A stretch of 64,000 nt of DNA from an uncultured Paracoccaceae bacterium (GCA_951812615.1 CATOSU010000001.1:62001-126000), one strand, 5' to 3'; shown: positions 50,591-58,522, counted from the first letter of the stretch. A program made the numbers and translations. Notes: generated by a model from the letters alone, not told the origin.

Positions 50591-50619
50591 TTCATCTTTG
50601 TCCAAATACTCAAATCCCG
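50591..50619. repeat. Dispersed TTCATCTTTG-type intergenic repeat
   Basis: TTCATCTTTGTCCAAATACT followed by CAAATCCCG lies between two operon genes. A related sequence, TTCATCTTGCCTCAAATACT, occurs at 62337-62356, again after a stop codon. I recognise this as a common 3'-flanking repeat in roseobacter genomes. Confidence 0.55.
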
Positions 50620-50666
50620 ATAAAAGGATCCCGCGCCCCGTCCGCGGATCTGACGCGCGGCCTGAC

Positions 50667-51395
50667 CTACAGGCCAAAACTCAGCGCCATCCAGTTGTCA
50701 AAAAGCCGTTTCGCATCGGCGTCGAACATCCCCGCCTGCGCCCGGTTCGCGGCCAGAAACGCCGCCACGCCCTCCGGCCCCAGCATCGCGTCGAAATCGG
50801 CCTTGTATTCCGGCAGCTCGAGACAGGCATCGATCATGTCGGGAGTCAGCTCCATGTGAAACTGGACGCCGAAGGCCCGGTCGCCGACCTGAATTGCCTG
50901 CACGCCGCACGATGGCGATTTGGCCAGCGACACCGCGCCCTCCGGCAGTTCGGCCACCTCTGCCCCGTGCCCCTGCACACAGCTCATCACCGGCGACAAC
51001 CCGGCAAACAGCGCCGCTCCGCGCCCGGCCTTCGTCAGCTCCACCGACAGAATGCCCACCTCCGGCGTTGCGCTCGGCCCCACGCGACCACCCGTCGCCT
51101 CGGCCAGCAACTGATGGCCCAGGCACAGCCCCATAAAGGCCATGCCACGCTCCTGCACCGCCTCGCGAATGGCGGCCTTTTCGGCGCGCAGCCATGGATG
51201 ATCGTCTTCCTGCCAGACCTGCTGGGGACCGCCCAGCACCCAAAGCCCGTCGAACCCCGCCAGATCAGGGATTTGCCCGCCCTGATCCAGCTCAACCGTC
51301 ACCGGCGCGATGCCGCGGGCCGCGAACAGGGGCGCGAACCGCCCCAGATGCTCGGGCGGGCAATGCTGAAACACCAGGATGCGGGGCATCTGCAT
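50667..51395 (-). CDS. Class I glutamine amidotransferase-like protein (second copy)
   Basis: The roughly 242-residue protein belongs to the same superfamily as the product of 49031-49735 but to a distinct branch. Cys is in FMGLCLGHQLLA and His/Glu are in GVQFHMELTPDM. GGAGT lies before ATG 51395; GTG 51401 and ATG 51389 are alternatives. It follows the large FMN-binding subunit gene by 24 bases. It may provide gamma-glutamyl hydrolase activity or ammonia to the synthase; that is inference. Confidence 0.83.
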   Translation of the reverse strand: MQMPRILVFQHCPPEHLGRFAPLFAARGIAPVTVELDQGGQIPDLAGFDGLWVLGGPQQVWQEDDHPWLRAEKAAIREAVQERGMAFMGLCLGHQLLAEATGGRVGPSATPEVGILSVELTKAGRGAALFAGLSPVMSCVQGHGAEVAELPEGAVSLAKSPSCGVQAIQVGDRAFGVQFHMELTPDMIDACLELPEYKADFDAMLGPEGVAAFLAANRAQAGMFDADAKRLFDNWMALSFGL

Positions 51396-51419
51396 CCGCA
51401 CGCTACTCCGCTGCCCGGC

Positions 51420-52850
51420 TCACCAGTCGAAGGTCCGGTCGATGCCGGCCATCTTCACACCGGTATAGGCCGACGCCTCGAAGGACAGCGCGCGCAGATC
51501 CTCGACTTCCAGATTGTGCACCGAAGACTTGCCGCAAGCCTTGGCCAGCGCGGTGATTTCCATCGTCATCGCGGTCAGGTAACGGGCCACCCGCTCGGCC
51601 CCGGCATGGGGATCCATCCGCGCCTCCAGATCCGGGTCCTGCGTGCAGATCCCCACCGGGCACAGGCCGGTATGGCAATGGTGGCAGGCCCCGGGCGAGG
51701 TGCCCAGCTTTGCGTAATCCTCGACATAACGCGGCGAATTGCAGCCCATCGCGATCATCGCGGAGTTGCCGATCATCACCGCGTCGGCGCCCAGCGCCAG
51801 ACATTTCGCGGCATCCACGCCCGAGCGGATGCCGCCCGCGGCCACCAGCGACACCTTGCCGGTCATGCCGCATTCATCCAGGCTTTCCCGGGCGGCGCGG
51901 ATCGCGCTCATGGTCGGAATACCGGTGTGGTTGAGCAGCAGCTCGGGGCTGGCCCCGGTGCCGCCCTCAGCGCCGTCGACCACGATGATATCCGCCCCGG
52001 CCTTGGCCGCGATCGCCACGTCGTAACGCGGCCGCGTCGCCCCCATTTTCAGCGAGATCGGCACCTGGTAATTGGTCGCGATCCGAAGCTCCTCGATCTT
52101 CACCGCCAGATCGTCCGCCCCCAGGAAATCCGGGTGCCGGATCGTCGAGCGTTGGTCGACCCCCTCGGGCAGCGTGCGCATCCGGCTCACCCGCTCGGAC
52201 ACTTTCATGCCCAGAAGAAGCCCGCCGGTACCCGGCTTGGCGCCCTGCCCGACAACGATCTCCAGCCCGTCAGCCCGGCGCAAATGGTCCAGATCGATCC
52301 GGTAGCGCGCCGGCGACATCTGGTAGATCAGCAGGTCGGAGGCCGCGCGCTCCTCCTCCAGCATCCCGCCTTCGCCGGTGCAGGTCAGCGTGCCGACCCG
52401 GCTGGCGCCATAGCCCAGCGAGGCCTTGGCGCTGGCGCTGAGCGCCCCGAAAGACATCGACGCGATGTAAATCGGGATCTTCAGCTCCAGCGGCTTGGCC
52501 ACCACGTCCGGTCCGCGGCCACCGCCAAGCACCGTCGTCGCATCACAGCTCTCGCGGTAGCCCTCCAGCGGCAGGCGCGTCATCGTCGCCGGCACGAAGG
52601 TCAGATCATCGAAGGTCGGCAACTGCTTGTTGAACGTGTTGTAGCCGCGCACCTGATAGCGTCCGAGCTGCGCCAGCGCATGCACCTCCGAGATCGCCTC
52701 GGGCGTCCAGCGCGTGGACCCGCCCTCGTCATAGGACGACGGCACACCGGCCGGCCGGCCCTCGACGGCGCCGGCATCCTGAAACCGGATTTCCTCTTCG
52801 GGCGGCAGCTCGAACGGATAGGTGTACCCTTTGGTGTCGTTGTCAGACAT
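51420..52850 (-). CDS. FMN-binding glutamate synthase-like subunit (MgsC/GlxD type)
   Basis: The 476-residue protein corresponds to the FMN/iron-sulfur central domain of glutamate synthase. It shows the TIM-barrel phosphate region VDGAEGGTGASPELLLNHTG, GGIRSGVDAAKCLALGADAV and a cysteine cluster CHTGLCPVGICTQDP for a 3Fe-4S centre. With the two genes upstream it makes a three-part enzyme like N-methylglutamate synthase MgsABC of methylotrophs or GlxBCD of rhizobia. MgsC performs the reductive transfer that builds N-methylglutamate. ATG 52850 is preferred over GTG 52859. Confidence 0.87.
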   Translation of the reverse strand: MSDNDTKGYTYPFELPPEEEIRFQDAGAVEGRPAGVPSSYDEGGSTRWTPEAISEVHALAQLGRYQVRGYNTFNKQLPTFDDLTFVPATMTRLPLEGYRESCDATTVLGGGRGPDVVAKPLELKIPIYIASMSFGALSASAKASLGYGASRVGTLTCTGEGGMLEEERAASDLLIYQMSPARYRIDLDHLRRADGLEIVVGQGAKPGTGGLLLGMKVSERVSRMRTLPEGVDQRSTIRHPDFLGADDLAVKIEELRIATNYQVPISLKMGATRPRYDVAIAAKAGADIIVVDGAEGGTGASPELLLNHTGIPTMSAIRAARESLDECGMTGKVSLVAAGGIRSGVDAAKCLALGADAVMIGNSAMIAMGCNSPRYVEDYAKLGTSPGACHHCHTGLCPVGICTQDPDLEARMDPHAGAERVARYLTAMTMEITALAKACGKSSVHNLEVEDLRALSFEASAYTGVKMAGIDRTFDW

Positions 52851-52870
52851 GTTTGTCACTTCCCTGTCGC

Positions 52871-52928
52871 GGATGGGTGGGAACCACCCATCCTACGCGA
52901 CCCGTAGGATGGGTGCTCGGCACCCATC
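52871..52928. repeat. Pair of GGATGGGTG-type palindromes inside the synthase operon
   Basis: GGATGGGTGG-GAA-CCACCCATCC (52871-52893) is followed by GATGGGTG-CTCGG-CACCCATC (52908-52928). The same core forms the hairpin after the acetyl-CoA synthetase gene (60809-60835). It lies between two co-directional genes and probably acts at the RNA level. Confidence 0.75.
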
Positions 52929-52935
52929 GCCCGTT

Positions 52936-53628
52936 TCAGATCATCAGCCAGGCACTGGCGTCGCGGCTCTCGAAATACCACAGGCGCTCGCCCGAAATCA
53001 TTTTCCGCCAGTTATGCGAACTGTCGGCCAGCCCAAGCGGCTCCAGTATCGCGTTCACCTCGGCCACCTCCTCGGCGGTGGGCTCCTTCACCACCACGTC
53101 GACCCCGTAGCTGTCGACCTCGCCGGCGACCCAGACCTCGGCCGACCACAGCGCATCGGCGCAGCTGTCGCCGGCCCCGCCCAGCGCGATGATCCGGCCG
53201 GAATGGGCCATGAAACCCGACTGGTAACCGATCCTGCCCTCAACCACGATATTGCCGGCCTTCATCGCCACACCGCAGCGCGGTCCGGCATCGCCTTTCA
53301 CATGGATCGTGCCGCCCATCATCGCCGCGCCGACCGACATGCCGGCATAGCCGCCCACGGTGATATGCCCGTCGGACATGCCCTCGCCCACGGCCCAGCC
53401 CGCATTGCGTTCGATCTCGACCGTCGCGCCGGTGTTCAGCCCGCCGCAGTAATAGCCGACCGATCCCTCGAAATAGAGCTCCGCCCCGGGCGGCAGCCCG
53501 ACCCCCAGATTGTGCCGCGACAGCGTGTTGACCACGCGGATGCGGTCGCCGCGCCTGCAGGCCTCCTGGATCTCCTCGTTGACCTCCCGGATGTGGCGCT
53601 GTCCCACATCGACAATATACTCGCTCAT
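52936..53628 (-). CDS. Glutamate synthase-like GXGXG-domain subunit (MgsB/GlxC type)
   Basis: The 230-residue protein corresponds to the C-terminal beta-helix domain of glutamate synthase (GltB3). The repeating pattern is visible: GVGLPPGAELYFEGSVGYYC, AGWAVGEGMSDGHITVGGYA, GMSVGAAMMGGTIHVKGDAG. In split enzymes this subunit is structural and helps to form the ammonia or amine tunnel. Its ATG overlaps the stop of the amidotransferase subunit (ATGA). Confidence 0.88.
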   Translation of the reverse strand: MSEYIVDVGQRHIREVNEEIQEACRRGDRIRVVNTLSRHNLGVGLPPGAELYFEGSVGYYCGGLNTGATVEIERNAGWAVGEGMSDGHITVGGYAGMSVGAAMMGGTIHVKGDAGPRCGVAMKAGNIVVEGRIGYQSGFMAHSGRIIALGGAGDSCADALWSAEVWVAGEVDSYGVDVVVKEPTAEEVAEVNAILEPLGLADSSHNWRKMISGERLWYFESRDASAWLMI

Positions 53629-54569
53629 GCCGCCATTGCCCTGTTGCCGACGCCCCACAGCCCGGTCAGGCTCGGCCCGTCATAATTGATCACGTCGCAT
53701 TCATCCGTGAACACCCGGCGCACCGCCTGTTCCTCGGTCGCCATGGCAATGTCTCCGCCCTGGTCGATCACCACCAGCGGCTTCATCGCGAACCGGTCCT
53801 TGGCAAAGCCGATCCCATCGGTATTGGCAATCATGAAGGTAAATACCCCGTCGATCGAAGTGATCGACTTCTTCAGCGCCTGTTCCATGCTCAGCCCGTC
53901 TTTCATCTGGTCGCTGACCCAGACCGCGATCAGCTCGCTGTCATTGCCGGTCAGGAACCGGTAGCCCTGACGCTCCAGCTTCTCGCGCCACGTGTAATAG
54001 TCGGTGATCTGGCCGTTATGCACGATCGCCACGTCAGAAAACGGCCGCGCCCAGAACGGGTGGCTGGCATTGGGCAGCACGCTCGATTCCGTCGCCAGCC
54101 GTGCATGGCCCAGCCCGTGGGAACCCTCCATCTCGCGCACGCCGTGCTTGTCGGCCACCGCCGCGGCGCCGCCGACATCCTTGATGATCTCCAGCGACCG
54201 GCCGCAGGACTGGATCTCGATCCGATCCGTCAGCGTGTCGGCATCCGCCACCCAGGCCGCCAGATCGCGCGGATCGCTGATTTCCATGCGGAAACAGTAA
54301 TGCGCCGCACTGTCGCTCAGCAGCTGCGGATCCGCCTTCAGATCCGCGCCGTGATCGCGGATGACATGGACCAGATCGGCCACGTCCGCATCGATCGCCG
54401 CCTTGTCAAACCCCATCCCGCGCAGCACATAACCGCTGTCGCGCGGGGGGCCGTAAATGGCGAACCCCGTGCTGTCGACCCCGCGATGCTCCTGCGCATC
54501 CATCAGCTCGACCAGATCCCGGCCCACCTTGCCCGGGGCATTCAGTATACGTCCGGCGATTCCACACAT
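53625..54569 (-). CDS. Class II glutamine amidotransferase subunit (MgsA/GlxB type)
   Basis: The 314-residue N-terminal nucleophile protein has Cys2 immediately after the initiator Met (MCGIAGRIL), and RGVDSTGFAIY and LTGNDSELIAVWVSD match the glutaminase domain of glutamate synthase. In MgsA-type proteins it would process a gamma-glutamyl amide and pass the amine on. GGGAGG precedes the ATG, which is fixed by the Cys requirement. It is the first gene of the leftward operon, with a GTATAC palindrome 26-38 bases upstream. Confidence 0.88.
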   Translation of the reverse strand: MCGIAGRILNAPGKVGRDLVELMDAQEHRGVDSTGFAIYGPPRDSGYVLRGMGFDKAAIDADVADLVHVIRDHGADLKADPQLLSDSAAHYCFRMEISDPRDLAAWVADADTLTDRIEIQSCGRSLEIIKDVGGAAAVADKHGVREMEGSHGLGHARLATESSVLPNASHPFWARPFSDVAIVHNGQITDYYTWREKLERQGYRFLTGNDSELIAVWVSDQMKDGLSMEQALKKSITSIDGVFTFMIANTDGIGFAKDRFAMKPLVVIDQGGDIAMATEEQAVRRVFTDECDVINYDGPSLTGLWGVGNRAMAA

Positions 54570-54594
54570 ATCGCACCTCCCGTTTTCGTGTACC

Positions 54595-54607
54595 GTATAC
54601 TGTATAC
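54595..54607. promoter_or_regulatory. GTATAC-T-GTATAC palindrome upstream of the synthase operon
   Basis: This 13-bp stretch, extended by TACC on the left and ATTG on the right, contains ACTGTATAC, the same half-site seen upstream of the microcompartment operon and of the GntR gene. It sits where a repressor would block transcription of the MgsA-like gene. Confidence 0.6.
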
Positions 54608-54645
54608 ATTGAGGTGCAAGATTTTTCTTTGCCCCACCGGCGGCC

Positions 54646-54693
54646 CCGGAAACTTTCAACGTTTCCGGCCGTTTTCTGTCAAAGAAAACGGCC
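54646..54693 (-). terminator. Twin hairpin at the 3' end of the TetR gene
   Basis: CCGGAAAC-TTTCAAC-GTTTCCGG (54646-54668) and GGCCGTTTTCT-GTCAA-AGAAAACGGCC (54667-54693) overlap slightly. The second includes the TetR stop region. The pair ends TetR transcription before the synthase operon promoter. It is closely similar to the pair at 41384-41431. Confidence 0.75.
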
Positions 54694-55272
54694 CCCCGCC
54701 ACCAGCGTGTCGTGACAGAGCTGCCGGATCACCGCCATGTACCTGTCCTGCGACCAGCCGCATTCCTCGCGCAGCCGCAGCCAGTTTTCCACCGACAACA
54801 GCGTCCACAACAAATCCGTCGCCGTGGCCGGGTCCAGCCCGTCCCGCAGGTCCCCGTCCGCCGCCAGCGCAGCCACCGCCGCCTCGCACCCTTCGCGCAT
54901 GGCCTGCATCCGCCCGCTCCATGCGGCGCGGGCTTCGGCGTCCCCGGCCTGCATCGCCATCAGGGCCCGACCCACCCCCTGTATCTCCGGGATGTACCCG
55001 CCCCAGGCCCCGATGAAGGCCGCCAGCCGGTCGGTGCCCCGTGCAGCCGCCCGGCTTTCTGCCAACCGCGCATCCACCTCCAGCACCTCGTCCACATGCC
55101 GCGTCACGGCGATCAGCAGCTCGGCCCGGCCGGGGAAATGCAAGTACAGCGCCTGCCGGCTGATCCCAACGGCCTTTGCAATGTCGGACATGCGCACCGG
55201 CCTGCCATCCTCCAGCAGACGCCATGCCGTGTCGAGAATGCGGGTGCGGGTGTTCGGATTTTCACTTGACAT
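54679..55272 (-). CDS. TetR-family transcriptional regulator
   Basis: The 197-residue regulator has an N-terminal TetR helix-turn-helix (about residues 10-55, MSDIAKAVGISRQALYLHFP). The rest is helical and has no known ligand. It is divergent from an NAD(P)-binding oxidoreductase gene, and two TTGACA/TGTCAA palindromes lie between them, so it probably represses both. It is not obviously connected with the microcompartment genes. Confidence 0.88.
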   Translation of the reverse strand: MSSENPNTRTRILDTAWRLLEDGRPVRMSDIAKAVGISRQALYLHFPGRAELLIAVTRHVDEVLEVDARLAESRAAARGTDRLAAFIGAWGGYIPEIQGVGRALMAMQAGDAEARAAWSGRMQAMREGCEAAVAALAADGDLRDGLDPATATDLLWTLLSVENWLRLREECGWSQDRYMAVIRQLCHDTLVAGGRFL

Positions 55273-55291
55273 GACGTCAAGGTACTCTTAA

Positions 55292-55322
55292 TTGACACAA
55301 TGTCAACTTTACACAGTGTCAA
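55292..55322. promoter_or_regulatory. Two TetR-type operators
   Basis: TTGACA-CAA-TGTCAA at 55292-55306 is a perfect palindrome, and TTTACA-CAG-TGTCAA at 55308-55322 is a second copy with one changed base, 16 bp further on. They lie between the TetR gene and the divergent oxidoreductase gene. Confidence 0.7.
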
Positions 55323-55350
55323 GTTGATCGACATCCAAGGAGACCCAGAC

Positions 55351-55977
55351 ATGAAAGTCATCATCTTCGGCGCCACCGGAACCGTCGGCCGCCTCGCCGT
55401 TTCGCAAATGCTGGAGGCCGGCCATGACGTCACCGCCTTTGCCCGCAATCCCGGCAAACTCGACCTGCACCCCAACCTGACCCTGCAGCCCGGCGACGCC
55501 ATGCGCTCCGCGGACGTGAACGCAGCGATCCCCGGCCACGACGCCGCCGTCATCACCTTCGGCGCCGGCATGACCCGCAAAAGCCGCATCCGGTCCGGTG
55601 GCACGCTCAACGTCATCAACGCCATGCAGACCCATGGCGTGCGCCGCCTGATCTGCCAGTCGACGCTGGGCGCCCATGAAAGCTGGGGTAATCTCAATTT
55701 CTTCTGGAAGCACATCATGTTCGGCGCCCTGCTGGCCCCGGTCTTCCGCGACCATGAACTGCAGGAACACCTCGTCCGCGCCAGCGGTCTCGACTGGACC
55801 ATCGTGCGGCCCAGCGCCTTTACCGACGGCCCCGCCACCGGCCGTTTCAAGGAAGGGTTTGACACCACGATCAAATTGCTGTCTCTCAACATCGCCCGCG
55901 CCGATGTGGCAGGCTTCCTGACGCGGCAGCTCAGCGAAACGCGCTATCTGGGTCAGGCCGTCGGCATCTCGAATTGA
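55351..55977 (+). CDS. NAD(P)-binding oxidoreductase (NmrA/atypical SDR)
   Basis: The 208-residue protein has the N-terminal Rossmann motif IIFGATGTVGRLAVSQMLEA (residues 4-23) and the rest of an atypical short-chain dehydrogenase, but no YxxxK catalytic pair that I can place. Family members act as redox sensors or reductases. AAGGAG precedes the ATG at 55351. It is probably controlled by the divergent TetR. Confidence 0.83.
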   Translation: MKVIIFGATGTVGRLAVSQMLEAGHDVTAFARNPGKLDLHPNLTLQPGDAMRSADVNAAIPGHDAAVITFGAGMTRKSRIRSGGTLNVINAMQTHGVRRLICQSTLGAHESWGNLNFFWKHIMFGALLAPVFRDHELQEHLVRASGLDWTIVRPSAFTDGPATGRFKEGFDTTIKLLSLNIARADVAGFLTRQLSETRYLGQAVGISN

Positions 55978-56032
55978 TCGCCCCGGCCCCGCCTCCGGGC
56001 CGGCCGGGCGTTCCGACGCAACGCTTGCCATT

Positions 56033-56061
56033 GTATTTCTGTATTCGGTATACAGAAATAC
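56033..56061. promoter_or_regulatory. GntR operator, perfect 12-bp inverted repeat
   Basis: GTATTTCTGTAT (56033-56044) and ATACAGAAATAC (56050-56061) form perfect arms around TCGGT, 20 bases before the GntR start. The CTGTAT/ATACAG core is shared with the palindromes upstream of the microcompartment and synthase operons, pointing to one regulon that includes autoregulation. Confidence 0.7.
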
Positions 56062-56080
56062 GCCGACCCGGAGGTGCACC

Positions 56081-56755
56081 GTGCCGCTCAAATCAATCCA
56101 ACCTGCCCGCCGCCGCCTCGCGGACGAGGTCTACGAGCAGCTCGTTTCCGCCATCATGCAGCGCGAGATTGGCCCGGACGACTGGCTGGTTCAGGAAAAG
56201 CTCGCCGCCGAAATGCAGATTTCCCGCACCCCAGTGCGCGAGGCACTGATGCGGCTGGAACAGGAAGGCGTGCTCGAAGTGTCCAACCGCGGCTCCTTCC
56301 GGCTCTACCGCATGGACGATCAGGAGGTGAAGGACCTGTACCAATCCCGCGCCGCCGTCGAAGGACAGTGCGCCCGCATCCTCGCCGCGCGCCGGGACCC
56401 CGCCGACATCACCTTCCTGCGCGACGTGGTGCATCGCGAAGAAGACCTGGAGACCCAGACCGCCGCGGCCTATTTCGACGCCAACCGCAACATTCACCGC
56501 GCCTTCATCGAACGGGCCGGCAACCGGTTCCTGCTGGAAATGTTCGACATGATCTGGGGCAAGGCCATGGCCTTCCACCTGTTTGCCACGATCGAAAACA
56601 TCGACCTGGCGCATTCGCTTGGCGATCACATGGCGCTGGTCGACACCATCGAAGCCGGCGACCGGGCCAAGGCGCTGGAGGCGTTCACCCGCCACATCCA
56701 GAACGGGTTCGACCTGCAAATGGCCGGGCTGCGCGCCGAAGGCCCCGTGGCGTGA
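56081..56755 (+). CDS. GntR-family regulator, FCD subfamily (candidate regulator of the amine/microcompartment regulon)
   Basis: The 224-residue protein has an N-terminal winged helix (about residues 12-75, LAAEMQISRTPVREALMRLE) and a C-terminal FCD ligand domain (FDANRNIHRAFIERAGN, SLGDHMALVDTIEAGD). The start is GTG 56081 with GGAGG upstream. A strong palindrome precedes it and matches sites upstream of the two amine-metabolism operons. The stop overlaps the start of the peptidase gene (GTGA). Confidence 0.88.
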   Translation: MPLKSIQPARRRLADEVYEQLVSAIMQREIGPDDWLVQEKLAAEMQISRTPVREALMRLEQEGVLEVSNRGSFRLYRMDDQEVKDLYQSRAAVEGQCARILAARRDPADITFLRDVVHREEDLETQTAAAYFDANRNIHRAFIERAGNRFLLEMFDMIWGKAMAFHLFATIENIDLAHSLGDHMALVDTIEAGDRAKALEAFTRHIQNGFDLQMAGLRAEGPVA

Positions 56756-58134
56756 ACCCGCGCGACACCGCACTGGCCCGCGCCGATGCACTGATTGCCG
56801 ACGGCACCTTCACCGACTGGCTGGCAAAACTCGTCGCCTGCCCGACCGAAAGCCAGAACCCCGACCGCCGCGCCGTCTTGCAGCAATACATCCACGACAC
56901 GCTTCCGCCGCTGCTCGCCCCGCTTGGGGCGCAAATCACGCGGTTTGACAACCCCGCCCCGGAGGGCGGCCCGTTCCTGCTGGCGGAACGGATCGAAAAC
57001 CCGGACCTGCCCACCGTCTTCAGCTATGGGCATGGCGACGTCATCCGCGGGCAGGACGATCAGTGGCGGGACGGGCTGACCCCGTTTTCACTGACCGCCG
57101 AGGGCGACCGGCTCTATGGCCGGGGCACCGCCGACAACAAATCCCAGCACCTGATCAACCTGCTGGCGCTGCGATCGGTTCTGGAAACCCGCGGCTGTCT
57201 CGGGTTCAACCTCAAACTTCTGATCGAAATGTCCGAGGAAACCGGATCGCCCGGGCTGGACCGGTTCTGCGCCGACAACCGCGACCGGCTGGCGGCGGAT
57301 GTTCTGATCGCATCGGACGGCCCGCGGCTCGACGCGCAGGTGCCGACCATCTTCATGGGCACACGCGGCGCCATCAATTTCGACCTCGCTATCCGGCTGC
57401 GCGACGGCGCGCATCACTCGGGCAACTGGGGCGGCCTGCTGGCCGACCCTGCCCAGCGCCTGATCCACGCCATTGCCACCATCTGTGACGCCCGTGGCGC
57501 AATCTGCATCCCCGAATGGCGCCCCGACAGCCTGACACCCGACATCCGCGCCCTGATCCGCGACCTGCCCGCCTCGGACGGATCCGGCCCCGCGATCGAC
57601 CCGGACTGGGGCGAACCGGGCCTGACCCCGTCCGAACGGGTGCTGGGCTGGAACAGCTTCGCGGTGCTGGCCATGACCTCGGGCAACCCCGGGGCGCCGG
57701 TCAACGCCATCTCGGGCGAGGCCCGCGCCACCTGCCAGCTGCGCTTTGTCACCGGCACCGACGCCGCCGGCATCCTGCCCGCCCTGCGCCGCCACCTTGA
57801 TGCGCAGGGGTTCACCGACATCCTCATCGAAGGCGCAGACAGGGTGCTGTTTCCCGCCACCCGGCTTGACCCGTCCCACCCCTGGGTGCAAACCGTGCGG
57901 CGCAGCATTGAAACCACCGCCGGGGCGCCGGCCCATGTCGTCCCGAACCTTGCCGGATCGCTGCCCAATCACGTTTTTTCCGACATCCTCGGCCTGCCCA
58001 CCGTCTGGGTGCCGCATTCCTACCGCGGCTGCTCCCAGCACGCGCCGGACGAACACACGCTCCTGTCGCTGTGCCATGACGGCCTGCGCGTGATGACGGG
58101 GCTCTTCTGGGATATCGGCGCGACGGACGGCTGA
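56752..58134 (+). CDS. M20-family metallopeptidase/amidohydrolase
   Basis: The 460-residue two-zinc hydrolase has the metal site signature FSYGHGDVI, then GRGTADNKSQHLINLLAL and LIEMSEETGSPGL, and a dimerisation domain in the middle. It is probably cytoplasmic. M20 enzymes split dipeptides, N-acyl amino acids or N-carbamoyl compounds. It is translated with the GntR regulator, so its substrate may be a glutamyl or N-substituted amino acid of the same regulon; this is inference. Start is GTG 56752. Confidence 0.87.
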   Translation: MNPRDTALARADALIADGTFTDWLAKLVACPTESQNPDRRAVLQQYIHDTLPPLLAPLGAQITRFDNPAPEGGPFLLAERIENPDLPTVFSYGHGDVIRGQDDQWRDGLTPFSLTAEGDRLYGRGTADNKSQHLINLLALRSVLETRGCLGFNLKLLIEMSEETGSPGLDRFCADNRDRLAADVLIASDGPRLDAQVPTIFMGTRGAINFDLAIRLRDGAHHSGNWGGLLADPAQRLIHAIATICDARGAICIPEWRPDSLTPDIRALIRDLPASDGSGPAIDPDWGEPGLTPSERVLGWNSFAVLAMTSGNPGAPVNAISGEARATCQLRFVTGTDAAGILPALRRHLDAQGFTDILIEGADRVLFPATRLDPSHPWVQTVRRSIETTAGAPAHVVPNLAGSLPNHVFSDILGLPTVWVPHSYRGCSQHAPDEHTLLSLCHDGLRVMTGLFWDIGATDG

Positions 58135-58153
58135 TCCGGCAGCCGGGTGCGCA

Positions 58154-58522
58154 TCAGTACAGCGGCGCCCCGATCTGCGGGCTGAGCGACTGGTTGATCC
58201 GCCCCGACAAATCGCGGCTGCGCGACTGGGTACTCTGCTCCAGCCGCAGCCGCTGCGCCGCCTGACCGGCAGAGAAATCCGGGGAATAAGCGGGGGGCAA
58301 CGCCCCGTCCCGCTGCGACAGGTTGAGATCCGGCGCCACCAGCGGCGGCGGCGCGCCCAGTGCATCGCGCTCCAGCGCGCGCAGCGTGGGATCGGTCGTC
58401 CGCGACAACTGCTCGTTCAGGCAGGTCGCATGCGCCGGCGTGCCCTGCAGCGGCTGACAGGCCTGCTGTGCCGACACCGCCGCCGGCCCCGCCAGACACA
58501 TCGCAAAAACCACCACCCGCAC
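58154..58522 (-). CDS. Small secreted hypothetical protein
   Basis: The roughly 122-residue protein starts at GTG 58522 behind GGAG and has a signal peptide (VVVFAMCLAGPAAVSAQQ). The mature part has two cysteines near its start (QACQPLQGTPAHATCLNEQL) and is otherwise rich in Gln, Arg and Pro. No known domain is seen. It converges with the peptidase gene, ending 20 bases from it. Confidence 0.55.
   Translation of the reverse strand: MRVVVFAMCLAGPAAVSAQQACQPLQGTPAHATCLNEQLSRTTDPTLRALERDALGAPPPLVAPDLNLSQRDGALPPAYSPDFSAGQAAQRLRLEQSTQSRSRDLSGRINQSLSPQIGAPLY

Noticed and set aside
50472-52907. Very long plus-strand open frame of about 811 codons
   Set aside because: It is antisense to the FMN-binding synthase subunit and the second amidotransferase; its Arg/His/Pro-rich composition is typical of a shadow frame in high-G+C DNA.
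44831-54569. Complete methylamine (N-methylglutamate) pathway
   Set aside because: The ligase and three synthase modules are present, but no four-subunit N-methylglutamate dehydrogenase (mgdABCD) is in the window, and an acylating aldehyde dehydrogenase would not suit formaldehyde. A larger amine is more likely.
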